Source: Bacillus sp. FJAT-45350
Lineage (GTDB): Bacteria; Bacillota; Bacilli; Bacillales; NISU01
Length of the DNA: 64,000 nucleotides
Assembly: GCF_002335805.1 (NCBI RefSeq)
Contig: NZ_NISU01000001.1
Location: 566,079-630,078, forward strand
Direction: 5' to 3'
Below the pieces are notes generated by a model. The model was not told where the DNA came from, searched no databases, and saw only the letters and a program-made list of their open reading frames with translations. Positions 39,828-48,392 of this stretch are shown piece after piece. Both the position numbers and the translations under genes were made by a program. Every line of letters starts with the position of its first letter. Position 1 is the stretch's first letter.

Positions 39828-40805
39828 ATGACGAAAAAAAGCGCCGTACATATCATTGTTTTTTTATTTATTGTGTTTCTTTCATATGGCACAGTACAGA
39901 ACCCATATTCAGTCAATTACATAAATACGTTGAAGCAAGATAGCCTTGCTGTTTCTATAGTAACCGATGAGCTATACGAGGAAATTAAGCAGCAAGGAAA
40001 AAAGTATGAAGAAGCACCTATTGATGCAGTCGTTGATAAAGTGTGGAAAGCAATACCTGGATATAATGGGATTGAAGTAGATGTTGAAGCATCATATGAA
40101 AATATGCGAGAAAATCAGGTATTTGATAAGCAAAAACTAGTTTTTAAAGAAGTAGCACCTGAAGTTCAATTAGACGATTTACCACCAGCACCGATTTATA
40201 AAGGGAACCCTGAAAAGGAAATGGTGACTCTATTAGTAAATGTTGCTTGGGGTAATGAATATTTACCGCATATCTTAAAGGTAATGAATAATCATGATGT
40301 GAAATCAACTTTTTTTCTTGATGGTTCGTGGGTGAAAAAAAATCCGAAATTGGCTAAAATGGTATTAGAAGAGGGCCATGAAATTGGAAATCATGCGTAT
40401 TCACATCCTGATATGAAACAATTAACTGCAGCGCGAGCGAGAGAAGAATTACAAAAGACAAATGAAGTGATTCACGCAACATTAGATGTTACACCAAAGT
40501 GGTTTGCACCTCCTAGTGGTAGCTTCCGTCAGGAGACAGTAGAGCTCGCTGATGAGATGAATATGAAGACAATAATGTGGAGTGTAGATACAGTGGATTG
40601 GCGAAAGCCTGAGCCTCATACAATGGTACAGAATGTATTAGGGAAAGTACACCCAGGGGCAATGATACTCATGCATCCAACATCTTCAACTGCTGCTGGA
40701 CTAGAGCAGTTAATCTTAGGACTAAAATCTAAGGGCTATCAGATTGGTACAGTATCACAACTAATGGACCCGTCTCGAACTAGCTTTGGTGTAACCCGAG
40801 ACTGA
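39828..40805 (+). CDS. ylxY: YlxY, polysaccharide deacetylase-like protein
   Basis: This is a NodB-fold protein secreted or anchored by an N-terminal hydrophobic segment (about 7-22). Relatives act on peptidoglycan in sporulating cells. The 325 residues retain the metal-binding histidines H189 and H193 (EIGNHAYSHPDM) and a catalytic-type arginine/tryptophan region (KWFAPPSGSFRQETVELA). The usual TFDDG motif is replaced by NVAWG (138-142), so the catalytic aspartate pair is missing. I believe this is a trait of YlxY proteins, and it may mean weak or no deacetylase activity. Confidence 0.9.
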   Translation: MTKKSAVHIIVFLFIVFLSYGTVQNPYSVNYINTLKQDSLAVSIVTDELYEEIKQQGKKYEEAPIDAVVDKVWKAIPGYNGIEVDVEASYENMRENQVFDKQKLVFKEVAPEVQLDDLPPAPIYKGNPEKEMVTLLVNVAWGNEYLPHILKVMNNHDVKSTFFLDGSWVKKNPKLAKMVLEEGHEIGNHAYSHPDMKQLTAARAREELQKTNEVIHATLDVTPKWFAPPSGSFRQETVELADEMNMKTIMWSVDTVDWRKPEPHTMVQNVLGKVHPGAMILMHPTSSTAAGLEQLILGLKSKGYQIGTVSQLMDPSRTSFGVTRD

Positions 40806-40821
40806 TTAAGGGGGCAATAAT

Positions 40822-42060
40822 TTGATACAAAAGATTGAATTACAAAATGGTTTACGAGTGTTAGTGGAAGATATTCCAACAGTTCGTTCAGTATCGATTG
40901 GTATTTGGATAGGGACTGGTTCTCGTTTTGAAAACAGTGTCGAAAATGGAGTTTCTCACTTTTTAGAGCATATGTTCTTTAAAGGAACGAAGACTAGATC
41001 AGCAGCTGATATTGCTGAATCATTTGACCGTATTGGTGGTCAAGTAAATGCTTTTACCTCTAAAGAATATACTTGTTACTATTCGAAGGTGTTAGATGAG
41101 CATGCTGATTATGCAGTAGAAGTACTAGCTGATATGTTCTTCAACTCTGTTTTTGATGAGGATGAATTAGCTAAGGAAAAAAATGTTGTTTTTGAAGAAA
41201 TTAAAATGGTGGACGATACTCCTGATGATATCGTTCATGATTTATTAAGTAAGGCTGCTTATGGTGAACACGCATTAGGGTATCCAATTTTAGGTACGGT
41301 TGAAACCCTGACTGCTTTTAATGGTGATAAATTACGTGATTATATGAATCGTTTTTACACAGCAGACAATGTAGTAGTATCGATTGCTGGTAATATAAAT
41401 GAGAAGCTGATAGAAACAATTAAAGAGACGTTTTCAGCTGTTAAGAGCTCAAAAGATGAAAGAAGCTTTGATGAGCCTGTCTTTTTATCTAATAAAATTT
41501 CTAGAAAGAAAGAAACAGAGCAAGCTCATTTATGTCTAGGGTATGAAGGCTTACAAATTGGCCATGATGATATTTATCCATTGGTTCTTTTAAATAATCT
41601 TCTTGGTGGAAGTATGAGTAGTCGATTATTCCAAGAGATTCGTGAAAAGAGAGGCTTAGCTTATTCGGTATTCTCTTATCATTCGTCTTACAAGGATAGT
41701 GGCATGGTCACTATTTATGCAGGTACGGCACCTGGTCAGCTAGAGGAATTGTATGAGGCAATTCAAGAAACGACAAACCGTCTAAAAGACGAAGGAATTC
41801 GTGAAAAAGAATTAATAAATGGTAAAGAGCAATTAAAGGGAAGTTTGATGCTTAGCCTAGAAAGTACGAATAGCCGTATGAGTCGTAATGGTAAAAACGA
41901 GTTATTACTAGGAAAACACCGTACCCTGGATGAACTAATTGAGCAAATTAATAAGGTAAGCTTTGATGAGGTAAATGAATTAGCAAATAGAATTTTTTCT
42001 AAGCCATTCTCAACATCTCTTATTAGTCCAACAGGTGAACTTCCAAAGGGGTTAAAATAA
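40822..42060 (+). CDS. mlpA: M16-family zinc protease (MlpA/YmxG)
   Basis: MlpA is a processing-peptidase-like M16 metalloprotease, linked in B. subtilis to regulation of protease genes. TTG at 40822 follows AAGGGGG. The 412 residues have the inverted zinc motif HFLEH (H46, E49, H50) with a downstream glutamate region (FEEIKMVDDTPDD). The second M16 domain holds the substrate-binding RLFQEIREKRGLAYSVFSYHSSY. It follows ylxY by 16 bases, and a strong terminator ends the unit. Confidence 0.95.
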   Translation: MIQKIELQNGLRVLVEDIPTVRSVSIGIWIGTGSRFENSVENGVSHFLEHMFFKGTKTRSAADIAESFDRIGGQVNAFTSKEYTCYYSKVLDEHADYAVEVLADMFFNSVFDEDELAKEKNVVFEEIKMVDDTPDDIVHDLLSKAAYGEHALGYPILGTVETLTAFNGDKLRDYMNRFYTADNVVVSIAGNINEKLIETIKETFSAVKSSKDERSFDEPVFLSNKISRKKETEQAHLCLGYEGLQIGHDDIYPLVLLNNLLGGSMSSRLFQEIREKRGLAYSVFSYHSSYKDSGMVTIYAGTAPGQLEELYEAIQETTNRLKDEGIREKELINGKEQLKGSLMLSLESTNSRMSRNGKNELLLGKHRTLDELIEQINKVSFDEVNELANRIFSKPFSTSLISPTGELPKGLK

Positions 42061-42065
42061 TTTTC

Positions 42066-42102
42066 AAAAAATACTAATGACTCTGTCATTGGTATTTTTT
42101 TT
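42066..42102 (+). terminator. Rho-independent terminator after mlpA
   Basis: A 16-bp stem (42066-42081 with 42085-42100, one G-U pair) with a three-base loop ends in a run of eight Ts. Confidence 0.93.
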
Positions 42103-42200
42103 GCTTTGTCCTCATAAAACAGTAAGAGAAGGTACTGCACCTATCGATAAGGTTACGTCTGATGCTTACGAAAACTCAATAATAGAGGGAGGATTCGGTT

Positions 42201-42443
42201 ATGAGATTAAGTGAAATAAGTGGAAAGGAAATTATTGATTATCAAAAAGGGGCTCGACTTGGTGTGTTAGGTCAAACGGATTTAGTTATTGATGAAGAAA
42301 CAGGTCGAGTCGTTTCATTTATCGTACCAACAATGAAATGGTTTGGTTTTGGAAAGAAGGAGAATGAAGTCACGGTTCATTGGGATCAAATTATAAAAAT
42401 AGGTTCTGATATGATTATTATTGATGTACAAGATAAAAGTTAG
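42201..42443 (+). CDS. ymxH: YmxH (YlmC/YmxH family, PRC-barrel-like)
   Basis: This is a conserved 80-residue protein of the YlmC/YmxH family, common in spore-formers; its function is not established. Visible features: MRLSEISGKEIIDYQKGARLGVLGQTDLVIDEETGRVVSFIVPTMKWFGFGKKENEVTVHWDQIIKIGSDMIIID, a PRC-barrel-like beta pattern. GAGGGAGG precedes the ATG. Terminators on both sides make it a single-gene unit between mlpA and the dpa operon, as in B. subtilis. Confidence 0.92.
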   Translation: MRLSEISGKEIIDYQKGARLGVLGQTDLVIDEETGRVVSFIVPTMKWFGFGKKENEVTVHWDQIIKIGSDMIIIDVQDKS

Positions 42444-42470
42444 AGCTCAACCATTTTGGTTGAGCTTTTT
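42444..42470 (+). terminator. Rho-independent terminator after ymxH
   Basis: A perfect 10-bp stem, AGCTCAACCA/TGGTTGAGCT, with a TTT loop and five Ts starts at the base after the ymxH stop. Confidence 0.93.
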
Positions 42471-42897
42471 AATGCGGATAAGTGAAAGCATATTCAAAGG
42501 AGGGCAATGGCTTCGTAACTACTTTTTCAGCGAAAAGAAAACCACTTACACTGAACTTTAAACATGTATTGACTTCACGCATTGCTTTCAATAAATTCCG
42601 CTTTTTAGGTTATTTGTAATGGACAAGCATCTTCACATAATTAGTTATGGGCACATAAGGTTTATAACGGCAGTATTTATTGAAACTCGAAAAGTTATCA
42701 TTTATCGAACTCATAAAATAAACCCTGTGAATTACTAAGATTATCTATAACACGTTACCTTTGCAAGCAGTTTTCCATTCTTATTCACCCATTAGGTATT
42801 TCTCACATATGCTAGTGTTGAAATCATTAAACACAGGAAACCCCTACTGAAGCTTCCTAGTTAATAAAAATAAATGATAAGAAAGGGGCCTGAAAAT
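42471..42897 (+). other. ymxH-dpaA intergenic region, sporulation promoter, no gene
   Basis: These 427 bases are AT-rich and I find no supportable coding sequence; a good ribosome site (AAAGGAGGG) is followed only by a three-codon frame. Near its right end is a sigma-K-like promoter (42786-42814) about 85 bases before dpaA. The rest shows nothing I can assign. Confidence 0.65.
42786..42814 (+). promoter_or_regulatory. Sigma-K-like promoter of the dpa (spoVF) operon
   Basis: A -35 element CACC (42786-42789) and a -10 element CATATGCTA (42806-42814) match the sigma-K pattern AC-N16/17-CATANNNTA. The B. subtilis spoVF operon is transcribed by sigma-K in the mother cell, so position and pattern agree. 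Confidence 0.65.
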
Positions 42898-43776
42898 ATG
42901 TTAACTGGAAAACATATTGTGATTATTGGTGGCGATGCCCGTCAGCTAGAGATAATACGGAAGTTGTCAACGCTAGATGCAAAGATCACAATGCTTGGTT
43001 TTGAGCAATTAGATGATGGCTTCGTTGGAGCAACAAAGAAGCAAATAGATGATGTAGATTTTAAAACTGTAGATGCGATTTTATTGCCAGTCAGTGGAAC
43101 AAATCAATCAGGTGTAGTAGAAACGGTATTTTCAAATCAACCTGTAACGATTACAACAGATATGTTAAAGAAAACACCTGATCATTGCATTGTCTATACA
43201 GGTATTAGCAACGATTTTCTCAATGAATCAACTGACGAGGTAGGACGTAAACTTGTGAAATTATTAGAACGTGATGATATTGCAATCTATAATTCTATTC
43301 CTACGGTAGAAGGAACGGTCATGATGGCTATACAACATACTGATATTACAGTTCATAATGCAAACGTAGCTGTATTAGGACTTGGGAGAGTAGGTATGTC
43401 TGTAGCTAGAACGTTTGATGCCTTAGGGGCCAATGTGAAGGTAGGAGCTCAGCAATCAAAGGATTTAGCTAGAATATTTGAAATGGGGTTAACTCCTTTT
43501 CAAATTGCTGAACTAGTGGAGCAGGTTTCAGATGTTGATATTGTAATAAATACGATTCCTGCCCCTGTAATAACAGCAAATGTTATTGCTGAACTACCAT
43601 CAAATGCGCTTATTATCGACTTAGCATCAAAGCCAGGTGGTACAGATTTTCGTTATGCTGAAAAAAGAGGGATTAAAGCATTGTTAGCTCCAGGGCTGCC
43701 TGGAATTGTTGCTCCGAAAACAGCTGGGCAAATTTTAGCAAATGTTCTTTCGAAATTATTAGTAGAAGATTTATAA
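42898..43776 (+). CDS. dpaA: Dipicolinate synthase subunit A (SpoVFA)
   Basis: DpaA and DpaB make dipicolinic acid from dihydroxy-tetrahydrodipicolinate for loading into the spore core. ATG at 42898, nine bases after AAAGGGG, gives 292 residues. The start MLTGKHIVIIGGDARQLEIIRKL is typical of SpoVFA. An NAD(P)-binding motif, AVLGLGRVGMSVARTFDALGANV, occurs mid-protein, and the end is ALLAPGLPGIVAPKTAGQILANVLSKLL. A sigma-K-like promoter precedes it. dpaB follows 20 bases later. Confidence 0.96.
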   Translation: MLTGKHIVIIGGDARQLEIIRKLSTLDAKITMLGFEQLDDGFVGATKKQIDDVDFKTVDAILLPVSGTNQSGVVETVFSNQPVTITTDMLKKTPDHCIVYTGISNDFLNESTDEVGRKLVKLLERDDIAIYNSIPTVEGTVMMAIQHTDITVHNANVAVLGLGRVGMSVARTFDALGANVKVGAQQSKDLARIFEMGLTPFQIAELVEQVSDVDIVINTIPAPVITANVIAELPSNALIIDLASKPGGTDFRYAEKRGIKALLAPGLPGIVAPKTAGQILANVLSKLLVEDL

Positions 43777-43796
43777 CTATGAGAGGAGGACATTTC

Positions 43797-44390
43797 ATGT
43801 CTTTAAAAGGTAAACACATTGGGTTTGGGTTAACAGGATCTCATTGTACGTATGGTGAGGTGCTCCCTCAAATGAAAAAATTAGTCGAACTAGGTGCCAA
43901 GGTAACACCATTTGTTACTCATACAGTGAAATCAACAGATACTAAATTTGGGGATAGTGACGATTGGATTAAGCAAATCAAAGATATTACAAGTGAAGAG
44001 CTAGTTGATTCCATTGTAAAGGCTGAACCATTTGGTCCAAAAACACCACTAGATTGTATGGTGATTGCACCTTTAACAGGGGGATCAACTAGTAAATTTG
44101 CGAATGCTCTTACAGATTCTCCTGTATTAATGGCAGCTAAGGCAACCCTAAGAAATAGTAATCCAGTTGTGTTAGGGATTTCTACAAATGATGCTTTAGG
44201 CTTAAATGGGGTAAATATTATGAGGCTTATGTCAACAAAAAATATATACTTTATCCCTTTTGGGCAAGACGCTCCAGATGTAAAACCTAACTCGTTAGTA
44301 GCAAGAATGGAAGCAATTCCAGAAACAATAGAGCATGCACTACGTGGTAAGCAATATCAGCCTGTGGTAATTGAAAAATTCAGAGATTAG
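43797..44390 (+). CDS. dpaB: Dipicolinate synthase subunit B (SpoVFB)
   Basis: DpaB is the flavoprotein-like partner of DpaA in spore dipicolinate synthesis. ATG at 43797 lies six bases after GAGAGGAGGA; ATG at 43779 precedes that site. The 197 residues belong to the flavoprotein/HFCD fold: KHIGFGLTGSHCTYGEVLPQMKKLVELGAKVTPFVTHTV near the start and DCMVIAPLTGGSTSKFANALTDSPVLMAAKATLRN in the middle. It belongs to the mother-cell spoVF operon. Confidence 0.96.
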   Translation: MSLKGKHIGFGLTGSHCTYGEVLPQMKKLVELGAKVTPFVTHTVKSTDTKFGDSDDWIKQIKDITSEELVDSIVKAEPFGPKTPLDCMVIAPLTGGSTSKFANALTDSPVLMAAKATLRNSNPVVLGISTNDALGLNGVNIMRLMSTKNIYFIPFGQDAPDVKPNSLVARMEAIPETIEHALRGKQYQPVVIEKFRD

Positions 44391-44555
44391 TCGCCATAAG
44401 GAAGTTGCGAAAAAACCTTGATTCCCTTAAAGTTTAATAGAACAGGTTGCTAATGTAATAGGTTAATTCTTTGATTATATGTTAGAATGGAACGTAATCT
44501 ATAAAGTTTTTGCAGCACTATTAAACTATTGAAAGTTGAGAAGGGAGTAAGGTAT

Positions 44556-45605
44556 ATGGTACAACAAACAGGATATAACGTAGCAGTAGTAGGAGCAACA
44601 GGTGCAGTAGGTCAACAAATCTTAAAAACTCTAGAGGAAAGAAATTTCCCAGTGTCTGAGTTGAAATTACTTTCTTCAAAGCGTTCTGCAGGGAAGAAAA
44701 TTGAATTTAAAGGTCAAGAGGTAACAGTTGAGGAAGCAACACCTGAAGCATTTGAAGGAGTTCAATTAGCATTATTCAGCGCAGGTGGTTCAGTATCAAA
44801 GGCTCTTGCACCAGAAGCGGCAAAACGTGGGGCAATTGTAGTTGATAATACGAGTGCATTCCGTATGGATCCGGAAATTCCACTTGTAGTGCCGGAAGTA
44901 AATGAAGAGGATCTTCATAATCATAAAGGAATTATTGCAAATCCAAACTGTTCTACAATTCAAATGGTTGTTGCTTTAGAACCTCTTCGTAAAAAATATG
45001 GTCTAAAGAAAATTATTGTTTCTACGTACCAAGCAGTATCAGGTGCAGGCTTAGGAGCAATTAATGAAATGAAAGAACAATCAAAAGCACTATTAGAGGG
45101 GCAAGAGGCAACACCAGAAATCCTTCCTTGTGGTGGAGATAAGAAGCATTATCAAATTGCTTACAATGCAATTCCTCAAATCGATGTATTTGGTGATAAT
45201 GGATACACGTTTGAAGAAATGAAAATGATAAATGAAACGAAGAAAATTATGCATATGCCTGAGCTTGAAGTAGCTGCAACATGCGTACGTCTACCAGTAG
45301 AAACTGGTCACTCTGAATCTGTTTACGTTGAAACAGAAAAGGGTGGAGCAACAGTTGCTGAGCTTAAAGAACTAATGGCTTCATCTCCTGGAATTACACT
45401 TGAAGATGATACGGAAAATCAAGTTTATCCAATGGCTATTAATTGTGTAGGTAAAAACGATGTATTTGTTGGTCGTATTCGTAACGACCTAGACAAAGAT
45501 AATGGTTATCATATGTGGATTGTTTCTGATAATTTATTAAAAGGAGCGGCATGGAACTCTGTTCAAATAGCTGAAAGCCTTGTTAAATTACAATTATTGA
45601 AATAA
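44556..45605 (+). CDS. asd: Aspartate-semialdehyde dehydrogenase
   Basis: Asd reduces aspartyl phosphate to aspartate semialdehyde with NADPH, at the branch to lysine/diaminopimelate/dipicolinate and to threonine/methionine. ATG at 44556 follows AAGGGAGTAAGG; TTG at 44529 is rejected. The 349 residues have the N-terminal [19 protein letters not shown], the catalytic cysteine C132 in NPNCSTIQM, and [14 protein letters not shown] 165-base gap separates it from dpaB; a weak extended -10 (TGTTAGAAT, 44480-44488) may provide a vegetative start. Confidence 0.96.
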   Translation: MVQQTGYNVAVVGATGAVGQQILKTLEERNFPVSELKLLSSKRSAGKKIEFKGQEVTVEEATPEAFEGVQLALFSAGGSVSKALAPEAAKRGAIVVDNTSAFRMDPEIPLVVPEVNEEDLHNHKGIIANPNCSTIQMVVALEPLRKKYGLKKIIVSTYQAVSGAGLGAINEMKEQSKALLEGQEATPEILPCGGDKKHYQIAYNAIPQIDVFGDNGYTFEEMKMINETKKIMHMPELEVAATCVRLPVETGHSESVYVETEKGGATVAELKELMASSPGITLEDDTENQVYPMAINCVGKNDVFVGRIRNDLDKDNGYHMWIVSDNLLKGAAWNSVQIAESLVKLQLLK

Positions 45606-45626
45606 AGTAATCAAACTTAGGAAAAC

Positions 45627-45663
45627 AAGAGAGTATGGGCCTAAGAGGACTCTGCTCTTTTGA
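45627..45663 (+). terminator. Possible weak terminator after asd
   Basis: AAGAGAGT (45627-45634) can pair with ACT plus CTCTT (45649-45659) with a three-base bulge, followed by a short T-run. The structure is imperfect. Confidence 0.4.
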
Positions 45664-45687
45664 AGCTACGCTAAGAATAGAGTGATA

Positions 45688-45732
45688 GGTGGGGAAAATG
45701 AATGAAGATAATCCTTTATTCATTTTCAACCA
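45688..45732 (+). other. Hairpin upstream of dapG
   Basis: GAAAATGAAT (45693-45702) pairs perfectly with ATTCATTTTC (45717-45726); outside a small internal loop GTGG (45688-45691) pairs with CCAC (45729-45732). No T-run follows. It lies in the 254-base asd-dapG gap and could be a leader structure. I see no match to the lysine riboswitch. Confidence 0.6.
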
Positions 45733-45859
45733 CTAGCTTCTAGAACACCCTCCGCAACTACTCTTCTTCATACTATTCAATTCGCGAGTACACCCTAATC
45801 GAAGAAGAGCCATCGTTTCCTATATTCTGAACAACCTTTTAAAAGAGTAGGTGCCATAA

Positions 45860-47074
45860 ATGAAAATAATTGTTCAAAAATTCGGCGGAACATCTGTAAA
45901 GGATGAAGATGTTCGTAAGAAAGCTGCCTCTCATGTGAAAGCTGCAGTTGATGACGGATATAAAGTAGTTGTCGTCGTATCAGCTATGGGGAGAAGTGGT
46001 GACCCCTATGCGACAGACACTTTACTAAGTCTTATTAATAAAGAGACTTCAAGTAAACGTGAACTAGATTTGCTAGTTTCCTGTGGAGAGGTTATATCCT
46101 CTGTCGTATTTACAGACCTACTATCAAGTTATGGTCTAAAGGCGACTGCTATGACGGGACCACAAGCTGGATTTAGAACGAATGAAGATTTTTCTAATGC
46201 GAAAATTGTAGAGATGGAATCAAAGCATTTACGAAATGTATTAGAAGACTTTGATGTTATTGTTGTTGCGGGATTTCAAGGTCAGTCTAAATCTGGTGAA
46301 ATCACTACATTAGGTCGTGGTGGTAGTGATACATCCGCTACTGCTCTCGGTGTAGCTATTGAAGCAGAGTGGGTTGATATTTTTACAGATGTAGAAGGAG
46401 TTATGACAGCAGACCCTCGAATTGTTTCAGAGGCACGTCCACTATCATCAGTCTCCTATACAGAAATTTGTAATATGGCATACCAAGGAGCTAAGGTCAT
46501 TCACCCGAGAGCGGTAGAAATTGCAATGCAAGCTAAGATACCAATTCATATACGTTCTACTTATTCAGATAATAGAGGAACGTTAGTATCGACAATGCCA
46601 AACGAAAAATCTGGTCATGAAGTACAAGAACGACCTATTACTGGAATTGCTCACTTAGCAAACATTTCTCAAATTAAAGTGTTAGCAAAAGATGGGCAAT
46701 TTGATTTACAGGAGAAGGTCTTTAAAGCGATGGCTAATGAAAATATTAGTGTTGATTTTATCAATATTAATCCTTTAGGCGTAGTATATACGGTGACTGA
46801 TGATTTAGCCAATCGTGCAATTGAAGTGTTAACAGAAATGGGGTATGACCCTCTAGTTACAAGACATTGTGCAAAAGTGTCTGCAGTAGGTGCAGGGATG
46901 ACTGGAGTACCAGGTGTCACAGCAAAAATAGTTGCAGCATTAGCGGGAGAAAATATTCAAATATTACAATCTGCTGATTCACATACAACGATCTGGGTTT
47001 TAGTTAAAGAAGAGGACATGGTAAAATCAGTCAATGCATTGCATCAAATGTTCCAGCTTGAACAAGAATTGTGA
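45860..47074 (+). CDS. dapG: Aspartate kinase I (DapG type)
   Basis: Aspartokinase phosphorylates aspartate, the first step to diaminopimelate and lysine. The 404 residues equal the B. subtilis DapG length. The kinase domain shows IVQKFGGTSVKD, VVVVSAMGRSGDPYATD and TTLGRGGSDTSATALGVAIEAEWVDIFTDVEGVMTADPRIV. Two ACT domains follow from about residue 265. A short internal form of this region serves as a second subunit in related enzymes. Only a weak ribosome site (GAGTAGGTG) precedes the ATG. Confidence 0.96.
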   Translation: MKIIVQKFGGTSVKDEDVRKKAASHVKAAVDDGYKVVVVVSAMGRSGDPYATDTLLSLINKETSSKRELDLLVSCGEVISSVVFTDLLSSYGLKATAMTGPQAGFRTNEDFSNAKIVEMESKHLRNVLEDFDVIVVAGFQGQSKSGEITTLGRGGSDTSATALGVAIEAEWVDIFTDVEGVMTADPRIVSEARPLSSVSYTEICNMAYQGAKVIHPRAVEIAMQAKIPIHIRSTYSDNRGTLVSTMPNEKSGHEVQERPITGIAHLANISQIKVLAKDGQFDLQEKVFKAMANENISVDFININPLGVVYTVTDDLANRAIEVLTEMGYDPLVTRHCAKVSAVGAGMTGVPGVTAKIVAALAGENIQILQSADSHTTIWVLVKEEDMVKSVNALHQMFQLEQEL

Positions 47075-47134
47075 TTCAAGCTGATAGTTTATACTTTACG
47101 GGAAAACCATATCGTGTAGAGGAGTTGAACAGCA

Positions 47135-47998
47135 GTGAACTTTGGTCAGGTAGTAACGGCAATGGTGACTCCCTTTGATAAAGAGGGAAACATTGATTAT
47201 AAGTTGACCGAGAATTTAATTGACTACTTGTTGGAGAACGGAACCGATGCCCTTGTTATTGCAGGTACAACGGGAGAATCTCCAACACTAACTACAGAAG
47301 AAAAGCTTTCGTTATTTGAATTTGTTGTGAAGCACGTTAATGGTAGAGTGCCAGTGATAGCAGGAACAGGTGGGAATAATACGGCATCATCAGTTGCCTT
47401 AACAAGAAAAGCTACTCTTCTTGGTGTCAATGGTATAATGGCAGTAACACCTTATTATAATAAGCCGTCTCAAGCTGGATTGATCGCACATTTTACTGCT
47501 ATAGCAAATGCTACCCACTTACCAGTTATGCTATATAATATTCCTGGTCGTTCGGTAATAAATATGACTGCAGAAACGACAATAGAACTATCAAAGGTTA
47601 AGAATATTGTTTCTGTAAAAGAAGCAAGCGGTGATTTAGAACAAATGGCAGCTATCATAGAAGCTACCGATAGTTCTTTCACACTTTATAGTGGTGATGA
47701 CCAATTAACATTACCGGCGATGTCAATTGGGGCAGATGGCATTGTTTCTGTATCAGCGCATGTGATAGGAAACGAAATTAAAGAAATGGTTACACATTTC
47801 ATTAATGGAAGAACTAAAGAGGCAGCAAAGCTTCATCGTGAATTACTACCTATTATGAAGGGGATGTTTGCAGCACCGAACCCAACGTGTGTAAAAGCAG
47901 CATTAGGCTTAAAGGGTATTGATGTTGGAGGTGTAAGGCTACCTCTTGTACCGTTAACTGATGAAGAAAAAGAAATCGTTTCTCAAGTAATGAAATAA
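47135..47998 (+). CDS. dapA: 4-hydroxy-tetrahydrodipicolinate synthase
   Basis: DapA condenses pyruvate with aspartate semialdehyde, the committed step to lysine, diaminopimelate and dipicolinate. GTG at 47135 has AGAGGAG upstream. In the 287 residues, K162 (VSVKEASGDL) is the Schiff-base lysine and Y134 (YNIPGRS) the catalytic tyrosine; ALVIAGTTGESPTLT holds the substrate threonines. It follows dapG by 60 bases and ends before a strong terminator, completing the asd-dapG-dapA unit. Confidence 0.97.
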   Translation: MNFGQVVTAMVTPFDKEGNIDYKLTENLIDYLLENGTDALVIAGTTGESPTLTTEEKLSLFEFVVKHVNGRVPVIAGTGGNNTASSVALTRKATLLGVNGIMAVTPYYNKPSQAGLIAHFTAIANATHLPVMLYNIPGRSVINMTAETTIELSKVKNIVSVKEASGDLEQMAAIIEATDSSFTLYSGDDQLTLPAMSIGADGIVSVSAHVIGNEIKEMVTHFINGRTKEAAKLHRELLPIMKGMFAAPNPTCVKAALGLKGIDVGGVRLPLVPLTDEEKEIVSQVMK

Positions 47999-48087
47999 TA
48001 GAGTAATTGGCGTTGTGAGCTGAAGTAATTACACTTCTAAATAGCTAAACAGGTATTTAAAGCAAAGCTCATTTAATTAAATATAGT

Positions 48088-48124
48088 AAAAAAACAATCA
48101 AACGAACTGTTTGATTGTTTTTTT
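48088..48124 (+). terminator. Rho-independent terminator after dapA
   Basis: A perfect 16-bp stem (48088-48103 with 48109-48124) with a five-base loop, A-run on one side and T-run on the other, so it could act in both directions. Confidence 0.93.
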
Positions 48125-48147
48125 ATTCCAACGGAGGAACTTACCTC

Positions 48148-48177
48148 TTGTTTTCATCTAATAAGTTACGTTATACT
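48148..48177 (+). promoter_or_regulatory. Likely SigA promoter of the RNase J gene
   Basis: TTGTTT (48148-48153) and TATACT (48172-48177) are spaced by 18 bases, just downstream of the dapA terminator. Confidence 0.55.
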
Positions 48178-48392
48178 ACAAATAAGTGATTAGTTCGGGC
48201 TTAAGGTCAGTTACCAGACCATAAAATGGTAATTCCATTCCGTAAGAATCAATTATCTACTAAGGATCGTGTTTCTTTAGGTGATAGTTGTTGAATCTAG
48301 CGCCATTTCAATTCAAATAGAAACGAGCGGAGTCAGTACAGAGTGGTTTAGTTAAATAAAGTAGATATAGTGGTTATTAGGAGGAGCAAAAA

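Larger units (their letters stand above)
47999..48392 (+). other. dapA-rnjB intergenic region: terminator and promoter, no gene
   Basis: The 394 bases hold a strong terminator (48088-48124) and, downstream, a SigA-type promoter (48148-48177) that would give a leader of about 210 bases before the RNase J gene. A small inverted repeat TTACCA/TGGTAA lies near 48220. I see no coding sequence. Confidence 0.7.

Noticed and set aside
42471-42785. Small gene after AAAGGAGGG near 42497-42505
   Set aside because: The only start at the right distance gives a three-codon frame; nothing longer with a ribosome site is present.
45606-45859. Lysine riboswitch upstream of dapG
   Set aside because: The region has a hairpin, but I find none of the conserved lysine-riboswitch core segments or its five-helix layout, and dapG-type aspartokinase is not normally controlled this way.
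47999-48392. Structured or coding element between dapA and rnjB
   Set aside because: Apart from the terminator and a promoter I see only one short inverted repeat near 48220 and no open frame with a ribosome site.
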